The notes below the pieces were generated by a model. The model had not been told where the DNA came from. It did not search any database and saw only the letters and a list, made by a program, of their open reading frames with translations. 64,000 nucleotides of DNA from Paenibacillus assamensis DSM 18201 (lineage in GTDB: Bacteria > Bacillota > Bacilli > Paenibacillales > Paenibacillaceae), in NCBI RefSeq assembly GCF_000422445.1, contig NZ_KE383838.1:62001-126000 (forward strand). Direction: 5' to 3'. This document shows positions 9,431 to 18,685 of this stretch, piece after piece (the first letter of the stretch is position 1; every line of letters begins with the position of its first letter). A program made the translations under genes and the position numbers.

Positions 9431-10186
9431 TTATGAGCTTGTCTTCGGCTTCAATTCTAAAACGATGTGGTCGTTCGCATTAATGGTCATATTTAAAACA
9501 TCTTTATGCTGTACTTTTTCTCCATTTACTTTCAGAGACAACTTGTACTTATCATCTAATTCATGCTTGCCAAACTGTACGATGCGCGTCTTATCTTCAG
9601 ACAGCTTTACCAAATCAAATTCTGCAAAGACACCTGCTAATGTATCTGACTGCTTCCATGGGATAAGATAAGAATTGGAAATTTCATTCAGTGCATCTCC
9701 ACCATCTATCGTCAAAGTTACACTCGGCTCAGTAGCACCACTCGTACCGACATCCAATTTCTTCGCATATACCGTAATTTTATCATTAAGGGATATGACA
9801 GAGTCGAACGACTGGCGAGCTGTAAGCTCCTTATCATTGAGCATAACGCTCCATCTCGTCTTGGAATCTAATCCAACATCTACGACAGAAGCAATTCCCG
9901 CTCCGTCTTCCTTCATCTTGACCTTACCTGTACTCAACAATGCTTCTCTAAGTGTTAATTGTTCATGCCAGTCTATTTGAACGCGGTCCTTCACATTTGG
10001 TACATAGGTGCCGCCGTCTATAACAAGTTCCACTTGTGGTTTGCTTGCTTCACTTGCCTGAGCCTGTTGAGCAGGTTGTGATGCATATTGTGAAACCTTT
10101 ACTTCTGTCGAACAGCCCATTGCAAATAGAGCTAAAAAGCAGCATACCCACCCTGTCATCCTCTTATGTCGTTGTGGTGTTCTCAT
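9431..10186 (-). CDS. Lipoprotein with two DUF4430-like domains
   Basis: A 251-residue predicted lipoprotein. A basic start and hydrophobic segment end in the lipobox FAMGC with Cys25 as the lipidation site, then comes a Gln/Ala/Ser-rich linker. The rest is two similar halves, about 50-140 and 150-251. Each begins with a V(E/T)L(V/T)IDGG-type strand and later carries LREALLSTGKVKM...W-V-LND or LAGVFAEFDLVKL...LKVNGE, the layout of the small beta-grasp-like DUF4430 domain found in exported Gram-positive proteins and related to cobalamin-binding intrinsic-factor domains. No ligand can be assigned. A good GAGAGGAG site precedes the ATG. It is convergent with fnr and appears to stand alone. The repeat reading is by eye. 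Confidence 0.7.
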   Translation of the reverse strand: MRTPQRHKRMTGWVCCFLALFAMGCSTEVKVSQYASQPAQQAQASEASKPQVELVIDGGTYVPNVKDRVQIDWHEQLTLREALLSTGKVKMKEDGAGIASVVDVGLDSKTRWSVMLNDKELTARQSFDSVISLNDKITVYAKKLDVGTSGATEPSVTLTIDGGDALNEISNSYLIPWKQSDTLAGVFAEFDLVKLSEDKTRIVQFGKHELDDKYKLSLKVNGEKVQHKDVLNMTINANDHIVLELKPKTSS

Positions 10187-10360
10187 AGTCTCCTCTCACT
10201 TTCCGGCTTACGAGTCACCAAGCCTGCCTCTTATTGACTATATTATGCACGAAATGTAGGACAAAAAAGTTTCAAACCCGTTACAATCCGCCGTGGTGTC
10301 CATTTTATAGTAAAATGACATCAAGCTTATAAGTGTAAACATATATGTGCGGATAAAGGT

Positions 10361-12298
10361 TTATCTTGCAATCCCCTGTAAAATAACCCTTAAATACGCC
10401 CTTCTTGATGCCAAAAAATACAAGGTTTGCAGAGCTATAAATATGAGTACAATTGTAAATCCATAGCTCATAGCATCTACGTTCATAAGATTACTTAGCG
10501 TCTTCATAGCAAACATCGTATGCAGGCTCCCGATTATACACGGAAGGAAAAAGATAATACCGACCTGCACATTTACAACTCGCTTGATTTCCTGAACAGA
10601 GAGTCCAATTCGAATAAGCGATTGGTAATAACTCTTATCCTCTTGTAAATCGTTAAACATTTTGAAATAAATAATGCTGCCGCTGGCTACAAAGAACATC
10701 AAGCTAATAAAGATCCCGATAAAAAATCCTAGCGACGATGTTTGCTGTACCTCATAGTTATCAGTGATTCGACTTGTCATATAATAAGAATTCGGTGCGT
10801 CCGCCAATCGTTCTAATTCTTTCACTAACCAATAAGATTGTTCCCAATTGGTCCAATCCACCATCATCACCTTGCTTATTAGCTTAGGTGATGACTGATT
10901 ATATATTTGTTCCCACTGACGATCTGGCAGAGCAAGTACATCCCCACCTGCATATCTAGTCGGAATAAGTGTTGTGTCTATTTTTTGTTTAATGTTAAAT
11001 TTGAATGACTCATCCACTTCTTTTAGTTTGATTTCGATTGTTTCTGGATTGTTTCTTCGCCCACCCTGAAACAGCTCCGTAACTCTTTGATCAATCCAAT
11101 AAACATCCTCTTCGAGTGGTTCCAGTGTCTGTATTCCTAATGTGGCTTGTAATCGATTGAGATCAGATTGGCGAATAAGAGATACACTTCCTAAGTAACC
11201 GTAAATGCTGCTCGACTCCGCATCGATCATTTTTAACGATTCTACAGCCGTGATTTGATGTTTATATTGCTCTGCAACCGTCTTGACTTGATCAATCGTT
11301 AGCAAAAAAGGCTTGTCATGTACCTCCAACATCGAAAACGCAAACGAATGTGAGGCACGGCTAAACTGATACATAGATCGATCCAAGGCGTATACAGAGG
11401 CCGAAGAAGTCAAGACTACTGCAACGAGAATGGAGATGGTAAATAGAACACGCGCATTCTCCTTTACGCGATGAGCTGCACGGGATATATTCAACAAATT
11501 TGTCCCATTATAGTACCAACTGCGATTCAGCTTCAACACTCGAACGATTAACACACTGAATTGTGTATATAAAAAGTAAGTTCCCGCTATAGCTAGAACA
11601 AATATAGGTACCATTCTTGATCCAAGTTGCTCCCCATAGGTATGCCAAGCTAAATAATAGCTGTATACGAGGCTAACAATAGACAATATGCCCAACAACC
11701 AAGAAAATCGCAGCTTCTGATCATTCCCTTTCTCAGAACGAATCAATTGTACGAGTTCCTTCCTACCTACCTTGCGCAATGTCCACAACGTAATGAGTCC
11801 GAACAATGCCATATAAGCAATAGTGGTAAATATCGCGGCATGAATAGGAAAATAAAAAGGAAGTGGTGATTCGAGAATCATGTAGTAAGACATGCTCATT
11901 AAGAACAGCTTTAACAATATTGTACCTGTTCCTATACCTACTGCTATGGAAGCTATCGCTATGAATAAGTTTTCATACACAAACATAAGCCGCAGCTGCC
12001 ACTTGGACATCCCGAAGAGGGAGAACAATCCCACTTCTTTTTGACGGGAGCTTATAAATCCTGAAGACGAATAGAGCACAAAGAAAAACGATATTCCAAA
12101 AATGAGAACTGAACATGTGACAATGATGCCTTGCCCGATTTCCCCAAGCTGCCCCTGTATTTTCACAAGCTGAGGATGATACATGTAGGAGACATACAAA
12201 AAGAATATCATCACGGAAAACGTGCAGCTCAAAAAATAGGCACTGTATCGATGCCAGTTGGATGTAATATTACGAAAGGCGAGTGCTCGGAATGTCAT
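10361..12298 (-). CDS. BceB-like FtsX-family permease
   Basis: A 645-residue ABC permease of the peptide-sensing/detoxification (Bce) type. Ten membrane segments are expected, and the sequence shows the family plan: one TM at 18-38, clusters before residue 310, one large extracellular domain (about 310-520), and a final three-TM bundle. FtsX motifs such as SSRQKEVGLFSLFGMSKWQL and RIGLSVQEIKRVVNVQ are clear. The start is ATG 12298 behind GGGAGGTAATTTTG. It overlaps the ATPase gene by 29 bases. With the following ATPase, kinase and regulator it forms a complete Bce module that senses cell-wall-active peptides, probably bacitracin- or lantibiotic-like, and gives resistance; the actual drug cannot be read from sequence. 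Confidence 0.9.
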   Translation of the reverse strand: MTFRALAFRNITSNWHRYSAYFLSCTFSVMIFFLYVSYMYHPQLVKIQGQLGEIGQGIIVTCSVLIFGISFFFVLYSSSGFISSRQKEVGLFSLFGMSKWQLRLMFVYENLFIAIASIAVGIGTGTILLKLFLMSMSYYMILESPLPFYFPIHAAIFTTIAYMALFGLITLWTLRKVGRKELVQLIRSEKGNDQKLRFSWLLGILSIVSLVYSYYLAWHTYGEQLGSRMVPIFVLAIAGTYFLYTQFSVLIVRVLKLNRSWYYNGTNLLNISRAAHRVKENARVLFTISILVAVVLTSSASVYALDRSMYQFSRASHSFAFSMLEVHDKPFLLTIDQVKTVAEQYKHQITAVESLKMIDAESSSIYGYLGSVSLIRQSDLNRLQATLGIQTLEPLEEDVYWIDQRVTELFQGGRRNNPETIEIKLKEVDESFKFNIKQKIDTTLIPTRYAGGDVLALPDRQWEQIYNQSSPKLISKVMMVDWTNWEQSYWLVKELERLADAPNSYYMTSRITDNYEVQQTSSLGFFIGIFISLMFFVASGSIIYFKMFNDLQEDKSYYQSLIRIGLSVQEIKRVVNVQVGIIFFLPCIIGSLHTMFAMKTLSNLMNVDAMSYGFTIVLIFIALQTLYFLASRRAYLRVILQGIAR

Positions 12299-13052
12299 CA
12301 AAATTACCTCCCAACAAGCTCAATGTATCAAGAATTTGTTGGAAGAAAGCTGGTCTGCTTGAACCACGTCTTATTTCTGTAAATAACTTCCCATCTTTAA
12401 TAAACAAAATGCGCTTGCAATAGCTAGCTGTGAACGGATCATGGGTAACGACAAGCACAGTCGTTCCGAGCTCCGTATTTAACTGCTCTAAAGCATCCAT
12501 GGCCGATTTAGCAGCCCTTGAATCCAAATTTCCTGTTAACTCGTCTGCAAGCAACAAGGACGGCTCGTGAATAACAGCACGGGCAATTGCCGTGCGCTGC
12601 TTTTGTCCACCGGATATTTCATACGTACGCTTATCCAATATATGTTCAATGCCAAGGCGTTCCGCTATTAACTGCACTCGACGCTCAATTTCACTACTTG
12701 AGACCTTGTCCAGTGCTAATGGGAGAATCATATTTTCTTTGATCGATAATGAATCGATAAGATTAAAGTCTTGAAACACATAACCCAATTCACGACGACG
12801 AAACTTTGATAGATCCCTGTTGGACATCTTTAACGGATTGTGACCATTAATTGAAATTCGCCCTGCGGTCGGTTTATCTATTGTTGCTAAGATGTTGAGC
12901 AGCGTCGTCTTGCCACTGCCTGATGGACCCATAATTCCAACGAATTCGCCTTGTTCAAGCTGCATATTCACATCATTTAGCGCGGTGTAGGTCATCTTTC
13001 CTCTGGAAGCATATATTTTTGTTATTTGTTCGACCTTCAAAACTGTCGTCAT
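12270..13052 (-). CDS. BceA-like ABC transporter ATPase
   Basis: A 260-residue ATP-binding subunit. Walker A GPSGSGKTT is at 42-50, the Q-loop in GYVFQDFNL, the signature ISGGQKQRTAIARAV, and Walker B LLLADELTGNLD. It belongs to the MacB/LolD/BceA group that powers FtsX-type permeases without moving substrate through a classical channel. The 3' end overlaps the permease gene, so translation is coupled. The C-terminal tail after LFTEIRRG is about 30 residues longer than in many relatives and coincides with the overlap. It is transcribed with the two-component genes upstream. Confidence 0.93.
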   Translation of the reverse strand: MTTVLKVEQITKIYASRGKMTYTALNDVNMQLEQGEFVGIMGPSGSGKTTLLNILATIDKPTAGRISINGHNPLKMSNRDLSKFRRRELGYVFQDFNLIDSLSIKENMILPLALDKVSSSEIERRVQLIAERLGIEHILDKRTYEISGGQKQRTAIARAVIHEPSLLLADELTGNLDSRAAKSAMDALEQLNTELGTTVLVVTHDPFTASYCKRILFIKDGKLFTEIRRGSSRPAFFQQILDTLSLLGGNFDDIPSTRLS

Positions 13053-13088
13053 TGATTGGCCCCTTCTTTCACGTACATGTTCATCCCA

Positions 13089-14156
13089 TTAAAGTAATCC
13101 TTTATGAATCGTGCGTGATTCAAATCCGATGCTGACTTTCGTTCCGACTCCGATCTCGGATGTAATCTGTATTCGATGACCTAGACGGCTGCACACCTGC
13201 TTTACTAAGTATAGCCCCATTCCAGTTGCATCGCCTTCCTTGCGTCCGTTCTCCCCCGTAAAGAAAGCTTCAAAGACACGCGGGATATCATGAGGTGCAA
13301 TGCCCATTCCCTCATCCATAACATGCAGCCACACCGTATCATCATTTTCAGCCATTTCGATTTCAAAATGCAACAATTTCGATCCTTGTATATCTTTCGA
13401 ATACTTGATTGCATTCGTCACAAGCTGAGTCACGATAAAACTCAGCCATTTACTGTCACTTTCGACGAGTCTATCTTCACCTATAACTTTCGGGAAAATA
13501 CGGTAACGAATAAACATCTTCTTATGTTGGTTAATAACTTGTCTAATATTATGGTGAAGCGACACTTGTGAGACATGCAGATCAAGCTCAAACTTATCTA
13601 AGCGAGCCGTATGTAACATGAGTTCCAGTCCCCCTGTAAGACGGTCCGTCTCTTCACTTACATTTGCCAACAACGCACGCACTTCTTCCTCATTCATCCG
13701 CTGCGCGGGCTGCTGTGTAATCAAATGAAGCACCGATACAGGCGTCTTCATATGATGAACCCATTGGTTTGTAAAATGTACATGCTGCTCGCGCTGCTGC
13801 CTCATCAGCATCATTTGGTCTGTAAATGCGCTGTATTGGCGCTGCAAGAGCTGGTACATAACCTGTTGTTCTTCGGTTACTGGATTCTGTAAACATAACG
13901 AAAACTCATTGTCATTTTCATGGATACGAGCGTAATTTATTTCTTTGTACCATTCCCGCTGCCGCAAATAGTCATAAATAATTCCTACTCCGACAATAAA
14001 AACACCGAGAACAAACACATACACAAGACTGTTGCTGCGAATCACGCGCGCCCCAATTTGCATATCAAAATGAACCACGATTAGCGACATCATCAGGGAT
14101 AGTATCCATGCTGCCATAAGTAAGAAGCGATCTTTTACATATTTCCAAAAAGTCAT
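13089..14156 (-). CDS. BceS-like intramembrane-sensing histidine kinase
   Basis: A 355-residue sensor kinase with two close membrane helices (about 12-30 and 44-62) and almost no extracytoplasmic loop. Such kinases do not bind the peptide themselves but read the state of the partner BceAB transporter. The phosphoacceptor is His134 in WVHHMKTPVSVLHL. N-box VTNAIKYSKD, G1 DEGMGIAPHD and G2 DATGMGLYLVKQV are intact. Its ATG overlaps the end of the response regulator gene (ATGA-type overlap at 14153-14156). Activity should respond to antimicrobial peptide flux through the adjacent transporter. Confidence 0.92.
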   Translation of the reverse strand: MTFWKYVKDRFLLMAAWILSLMMSLIVVHFDMQIGARVIRSNSLVYVFVLGVFIVGVGIIYDYLRQREWYKEINYARIHENDNEFSLCLQNPVTEEQQVMYQLLQRQYSAFTDQMMLMRQQREQHVHFTNQWVHHMKTPVSVLHLITQQPAQRMNEEEVRALLANVSEETDRLTGGLELMLHTARLDKFELDLHVSQVSLHHNIRQVINQHKKMFIRYRIFPKVIGEDRLVESDSKWLSFIVTQLVTNAIKYSKDIQGSKLLHFEIEMAENDDTVWLHVMDEGMGIAPHDIPRVFEAFFTGENGRKEGDATGMGLYLVKQVCSRLGHRIQITSEIGVGTKVSIGFESRTIHKGLL

Positions 14157-14869
14157 TCGACCACACCGTCTTCATGCCAATCCGTCAACAGTCGATACCC
14201 TTGTCCTCTAACCGTCTCAATCACTTTATTCAACCCAAGTTCCTCCATCTTCTTACGAACACGAGTAACATTAACCGTCAACGTATTGTCATCTACGAAA
14301 TCTACATCGTCCCATAGAGCTTCCAGTAAGGTGTCCCGCGGCACAATCGTATCCGCCTTTTCCATGAGACAGCCGAGTAAAAGGGATTCATTTTTAGTTA
14401 GATCGACGCGCTTACTTTGCCATTCCAACGTATTTTTCGTACGATGAAGCAGCAAGCCATTAAGATTTAATTCTTCACCATTGGTAGCACTGACAACGGC
14501 ATATTCACCATAAGTACGACGAAGTACACTTTTCACCTTTGCCAATACGATATCTAAGTGGAATGGCTTCGTAATATAATCATCTCCGCCATTTTCAATC
14601 GCCATAACTTGATCCATCTCTCCTGCACGCGCCGATACGAAAATAATAGGTGCGTTCGTAACCGTGCGAAATTGCCTGCACCAATAGAAACCGTCGTAAG
14701 CCGGCAAGTGGATATCAAGCAGAATAAGATCTGGCTGTGTCTCAATCAGATCTTCCTTTAATGCTTTAAAATTTGTAGCTCTCGTAACTAAATAATTATA
14801 TTTTTCTAACGATGATTGAAGCATGGAAGCAATCTTGTCATCGTCCTCCACAATCATGATGCGATACAT
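14153..14869 (-). CDS. BceR-like OmpR-family response regulator
   Basis: A 238-residue regulator: receiver domain (about 1-115) with phosphoacceptor Asp52 in LLDIHLPAYDG and acidic pocket VEDDDK, then an OmpR/PhoB winged helix (about 135-232) with DDNTLTVNVTRVRKKM and GQGYRL. The start is ATG 14869 because GGAGG lies seven bases upstream; the in-frame ATG at 14905 has no such site. It is the first gene of the four-gene module reading RR-HK-ATPase-permease, the usual Bce order, and should activate the transporter genes. Confidence 0.94.
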   Translation of the reverse strand: MYRIMIVEDDDKIASMLQSSLEKYNYLVTRATNFKALKEDLIETQPDLILLDIHLPAYDGFYWCRQFRTVTNAPIIFVSARAGEMDQVMAIENGGDDYITKPFHLDIVLAKVKSVLRRTYGEYAVVSATNGEELNLNGLLLHRTKNTLEWQSKRVDLTKNESLLLGCLMEKADTIVPRDTLLEALWDDVDFVDDNTLTVNVTRVRKKMEELGLNKVIETVRGQGYRLLTDWHEDGVVE

Positions 14870-15025
14870 CTTGTTCCTCCGTTCATGAATCTTTATGTTT
14901 AGCAACGTAGTTTGTGAGTAATGAAGGAAGTTTCATTCATGAAACACTCCCTATTCATCATAGCATAATGCAGTATCGGATAAAACTTACTCAAACTTAT
15001 CAATATCCCACTTATTGTAATTAAT

Positions 15026-15080
15026 TTGACATAATTATGAACTTTACTTATACTCGGAAAAGGAGGTGAAAGCGCTTACT
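15026..15080 (+). promoter_or_regulatory. Sigma-A promoter and CcpA site of the acetate symporter operon
   Basis: TTGACA (15026-15031), 17 bases, then TATACT (15049-15054) is a near-consensus vegetative promoter. TGAAAGCGCTTACT (15067-15080) matches the catabolite-responsive element TGWAANCGNTNWCA in all but the last base and lies just downstream of the expected start, the position where CcpA represses. It predicts repression of the DUF485/symporter genes on preferred sugars. Confidence 0.8.
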
Positions 15081-15159
15081 AATTAAATATAGTTATAACC
15101 ACCAAGAACTACACCTAACGCTAATAAACATGGGTATAGACAGGAGGTTACATACATTT

Positions 15160-15471
15160 ATGAAGTCCGATATTAATTACGCTGAGATCGCTCAATCCGC
15201 GCAGTTCAAATCACTAATGCGGAGCAAAAAGAAATTCATTCTACCAATGACCTTATTTTTCTTCGCCTTTTACTTTACCCTTCCTATTCTCACTTCTTAC
15301 ACAACGATACTGAACCAATCTGCATTGGGGCCTATCACATGGGCGTGGGTGTTTGCCTTTGCTCAATTCATTATGACGTGGACACTCTGTATGATCTATG
15401 CTCATCGTGCTGCTCGATTTGACCAAGATGTACAGCAATTGAAAAATGAATGGGGCGGTGAACGAGGATGA
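15160..15471 (+). CDS. DUF485 membrane protein (YwcB-like)
   Basis: A 103-residue inner-membrane protein with a short cytoplasmic N-terminus, two membrane helices (about 29-50 and 63-86) joined by a short loop, and a charged C-terminus (RAARFDQDVQQLKNEW), typical of DUF485. Such genes almost always precede an acetate/solute symporter of the SSS family, and their product is thought to assist it. I start it at 15160 behind AGGAGG (spacing 12); the in-frame ATG at 15130 lacks a ribosome site. The stop overlaps the next ATG, so the two genes are translationally coupled. Confidence 0.85.
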   Translation: MKSDINYAEIAQSAQFKSLMRSKKKFILPMTLFFFAFYFTLPILTSYTTILNQSALGPITWAWVFAFAQFIMTWTLCMIYAHRAARFDQDVQQLKNEWGGERG

Positions 15472-17012
15472 ATATGACCGCTTTCCTGCTATTTTGTGTC
15501 ATCGTACTGCTTACGATGGTCATCACCTACTTTGCTTCCAAGAAAACGAACTCCGCTTCAGACTTCTACACAGCAGGCGGGGGACTAACTGGTTGGCAAA
15601 ATGGTCTTGCTATTGCGGGGGACTATATGTCAGCCGCCTCTTTCTTAGGGATTGCTGGTTCCATCGCATTAGTAGGATTCGACGGATTTTTCTACTCCAT
15701 CGGATTCCTCGTCGCTTATCTCGTTGTGTTGTACCTCGTCGCTGAACCACTCCGCAACTTAGGCAAATATACGTTAGCAGATATGATAGCAGCGCGTTTT
15801 CAGGCTAACAAAGTACGAGGTGTTGCTGCCCTTAATACGATTACGATCTCAACCTTTTATATGATCGCCCAACTTGTTGGTGCAGGTGCTCTTATTAAGC
15901 TGCTGCTCGGTATCGACTATGTATGGTCGGTTATCATCGTAGGCTGTCTTATGACCTTGTATGTTGTGTTTGGCGGTATGCATGCTACATCATGGGTCCA
16001 AATTATTAAAGCCGTACTTCTGATGGGTGGTACGTTCCTACTCTCCATGATCGTGTTCTCCAAGTTCGACTTCAACCTAATTAAAATGTTCGAAGCGATG
16101 AAAACCGCCACTCCGCTGGGCGAACAATTTTTAAACCCTGGCAACAAATATACCAATTCTCTAGACACCTTATCCCTAAATTTAGGTCTCGTGCTTGGCA
16201 CTGCAGGCTTACCTCACATTCTTATTCGTTTCTTTACCGTTAAAGATGCGCCTACTGCTCGCTCCTCTGTTGTTTACGCAACATGGGTCATCGGTCTTTT
16301 CTATGTCATGACCATCTTTTTAGGGTTTGGCGCAGCTGCATTTGTTGGAGCTGATCTTATAACAGCTGCAGATAAAGGCGGCAATATGGCAGCTCCTCTG
16401 CTAGCTCGTGAGCTTGGTGGAGACTTCTTCTTTGCCCTCATTTCTGCTGTTGCCTTCGCCACCATACTAGCGGTTGTCACAGGACTTGTCCTATCTGCCG
16501 CATCTGCCTTTGCACATGACTTCTACAATCACATCGTTCGGAAGGGCAAAGCCAGTGAAAAGGAACAAATGTCAGCTGCACGTTGGGCATCGATCGGGGT
16601 ATCTGTACTCTCGATTATTTTAGCTCTGCTTGCTTCGAAGCTAAATGTAGCTTTCCTTGTTGGTTTGGCTTTTGCTGTTGCAGCAAGTGCGAATCTTCCC
16701 GTTATCCTGTTTACTGTATTTTGGAGAAGATTCAACACAGCTGGAGCAATTGCCGGGATGTTGACTGGATTGCTTTCTGCTATCATCCTCGTTGCAATCA
16801 GCCCAAGTGTATGGGGACCAGAAGGGAAAGCGATTCTAGTTGGAGAACCTCTCATTACATTAACGAACCCAGGCATCATTTCCATACCTCTCGGCTTTAT
16901 AGGCGCATGGCTCGGTACAATATTGACCAGTAGATCGGCGAATAAAGATAACAATCGGGATGCCAAGTTTGACGAGGTACTCGTAAAAGCAAATACAGGG
17001 ATTCATATGTAA
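15468..17012 (+). CDS. Sodium/solute symporter, acetate permease type (ActP/YwcA-like)
   Basis: A 514-residue SSS-family transporter with about 13 membrane helices. Family motifs include the N-terminal SDFYTAGGGLTGWQNGLAIA followed by GDYMSAASFLGIAG, GLVLGTAGLPHILIRFFTV, and the VVTGLVLSAASAFAHDFYNH stretch. This pattern is typical of ActP, which takes up acetate and related short carboxylates with sodium. The N-terminus starts directly in the membrane with no long extension. It lies behind a CRE-controlled promoter, consistent with reuse of overflow acetate once sugars run out; acetate would also come from the nearby fermentative genes. Exact substrate not proven. Confidence 0.88.
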   Translation: MNMTAFLLFCVIVLLTMVITYFASKKTNSASDFYTAGGGLTGWQNGLAIAGDYMSAASFLGIAGSIALVGFDGFFYSIGFLVAYLVVLYLVAEPLRNLGKYTLADMIAARFQANKVRGVAALNTITISTFYMIAQLVGAGALIKLLLGIDYVWSVIIVGCLMTLYVVFGGMHATSWVQIIKAVLLMGGTFLLSMIVFSKFDFNLIKMFEAMKTATPLGEQFLNPGNKYTNSLDTLSLNLGLVLGTAGLPHILIRFFTVKDAPTARSSVVYATWVIGLFYVMTIFLGFGAAAFVGADLITAADKGGNMAAPLLARELGGDFFFALISAVAFATILAVVTGLVLSAASAFAHDFYNHIVRKGKASEKEQMSAARWASIGVSVLSIILALLASKLNVAFLVGLAFAVAASANLPVILFTVFWRRFNTAGAIAGMLTGLLSAIILVAISPSVWGPEGKAILVGEPLITLTNPGIISIPLGFIGAWLGTILTSRSANKDNNRDAKFDEVLVKANTGIHM

Positions 17013-17048
17013 CCCATTTACATAATTCGGTTACGGAGACTCTTTCAC

Positions 17049-17077
17049 AGCTTCCGCTGCTGCGGGAGCTTTTTATA
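17049..17077 (+). terminator. Terminator of the symporter operon
   Basis: AGCTTCC and GGGAGCT (with one G-T pair) enclose a short GC-rich loop and are followed by TTTTTATAC, about 40 bases after the symporter stop. Confidence 0.7.
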
Positions 17078-17146
17078 CGCCTTTTACATTCAGATCAATC
17101 ACCTGATCCCACATTTCCGGCATAACTAAAAGTTATAAACTAAAAT

Positions 17147-17232
17147 AAAAAACCTCCTGCCACCTTCAGTAACTTGAAAACGAAGGCAATCAACTGCCTT
17201 CGCTCTCCTGGACTGATAAGGAGCAAGAGGTT
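17147..17232 (-). terminator. Multi-part terminator structure after degV
   Basis: On the minus strand AACCTCTTGC pairs over ten positions (one G-U) with GCAGGAGGTT and encloses an internal hairpin GAAGGCA/TGCCTTC (17182-17188 with 17195-17201). TTTTTTATTTT follows. It sits just after the degV stop. The enclosed two-arm architecture is more elaborate than an ordinary terminator hairpin. Confidence 0.7.
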
Positions 17233-17256
17233 CTATCGATTCATTATTACGTCCAA

Positions 17257-18126
17257 TTACTCGTTCGTTGCTGCGTCCGACTGTGAAAAGGTAACGAGCA
17301 AGCCACCTTCGCCTGCATAGGTTCCAATTACCGCCCCCATGTTCACAAGCAGCACATTTTTGAACGGATAGCTTTCTTGAATCATATTCATAAATTCACG
17401 AGCCCGCTCTTCGCAGTTAGAATGAGCAAACGCAATCCATTCACGATCAGCGTGATGCTGCCATGCTTCTTCCACTTTTTCAATAAGGCGCTTTACTGCT
17501 CGCTGTGTCCCACGGACCTTATCGATCATTTCAACAGATCCGTCATCAGCAGCTCGCATCACAAGCTTAATATTCAGCATCGAAGCTACCGAGCCTTTCA
17601 AACGGCTCAACCGCCCACCGCGAATAACGTTCTCCAACGTATCCAGCGAAAAGAACGTATTCGTTTGTTTCGCTAGTTGCTTCATCTTGTCATTCAACTC
17701 TTGAAGACTTTCGCCTGCCTTAGCCATAATCGTAGCACGAACGGCAAGCAAACCTAGACCGATCGAGGTTGTCTTTGCGTCAATAACTTCGACCTTGTTA
17801 GGATGTCCTTCTTCTTCGTACATTTCTTTCGCCATTAGAGCATGATTATACGTGCTGCTCAACGTAGCAGACAAGCATAGAACAAAAATGTCTTTATCGG
17901 CATCAAGAGACTTGAACATATTATAGAAGGCAGCTGGTGATGGACTAGATGTCTTCGGCAGCTCGCTCTCTTCCTTCATACGTTGGTAAAATAGTTTGGA
18001 TTCCATGTCTGAGGTATACATGTCATCTCCGAATTGGACATTCAACGGAACGATGTGTATTCCGAACTTACTAGCCAATTCCGGTGTCAAATCAGAGCTA
18101 CCATCCGTGATGATATGAATAGTCAT
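17257..18126 (-). CDS. DegV family fatty-acid-binding protein (first copy)
   Basis: A 289-residue two-domain DegV protein. Family members (FakB) bind a fatty acid for phosphorylation by FakA so that exogenous fatty acids can enter membrane lipids. N-terminal TDGSSDLTPELASKFGI, the substrate-region TSSPSPAAFYNMF, LSATLSSTYNHA and the C-terminal FAHSNCEERAREF block are present. The ATG at 18126 is preceded by AGGAGA at seven bases; 35 upstream in-frame codons have no family sequence. It follows the DUF350 gene on the same strand at a distance of 125 bases. A second DegV gene lies at 47869. No FakA is in the window, and the bound lipid is unknown. Confidence 0.9.
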   Translation of the reverse strand: MTIHIITDGSSDLTPELASKFGIHIVPLNVQFGDDMYTSDMESKLFYQRMKEESELPKTSSPSPAAFYNMFKSLDADKDIFVLCLSATLSSTYNHALMAKEMYEEEGHPNKVEVIDAKTTSIGLGLLAVRATIMAKAGESLQELNDKMKQLAKQTNTFFSLDTLENVIRGGRLSRLKGSVASMLNIKLVMRAADDGSVEMIDKVRGTQRAVKRLIEKVEEAWQHHADREWIAFAHSNCEERAREFMNMIQESYPFKNVLLVNMGAVIGTYAGEGGLLVTFSQSDAATNE

Positions 18127-18251
18127 GATAATCTCCTGTCTATCGTAGTGTTTACAGCATCTTCTCTGTCTGTACCATTCTATTATTATAAAGGTGCTAG
18201 CTTCATCTTGACAACGGTAAAAAGAAGGCATAAAACACCAGTCTTACCCAC

Positions 18252-18665
18252 TTACATTAACAAGGTACCTACAACAATTGAGATACCAATAATAATGCAG
18301 CGCAGCAATTGGGCAACGGCTACATTTCCTTTTTCAATTTCTTCACATACGCGGAACGCTGGAAGAAGTTTATCTACAAGGAAATAGACAAGGCATAGAA
18401 CAACGATACCCACGGCTGACCATGCCAACATCATGAGCCAACTACTAGTCGAGTAAGATACCATCGCGACAATAATACACAGGCCTAACAGCTTGCTGCC
18501 CATATAAATGCCCGCAGCTTCATTCCCTTTCCCGATTTCCTTTTTATCATCAAATCGAGTCAATCGACTAAATACCCAAGCACCTGCTAATAGTATTACG
18601 ATGAGAAGCAGCAACCCTATACCTACATTACCCAAATCTACTAAAAATGAATTGAATGAACTCAC
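18252..18665 (-). CDS. DUF350 membrane protein (YjfL-like)
   Basis: A 137-residue protein with four predicted membrane helices (about 12-34, 50-70, 77-97, 115-136) and conserved small polar stretches (GNEAAGIYMGSKLLGLC, EEIEKGNVAVAQLL) typical of the two-repeat DUF350 family. Translation begins at GTG 18665 behind GAGGAGG. In E. coli the DUF350 protein YjfL is encoded beside a glutathionylspermidine-synthase-like protein and a small lipoprotein, and the same set is seen here 20 bases upstream. Function is unknown; membrane location is clear. Confidence 0.85.
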   Translation of the reverse strand: MSSFNSFLVDLGNVGIGLLLLIVILLAGAWVFSRLTRFDDKKEIGKGNEAAGIYMGSKLLGLCIIVAMVSYSTSSWLMMLAWSAVGIVVLCLVYFLVDKLLPAFRVCEEIEKGNVAVAQLLRCIIIGISIVVGTLLM

Positions 18666-18685
18666 TTCTTTTCCTCCTCATTTCA

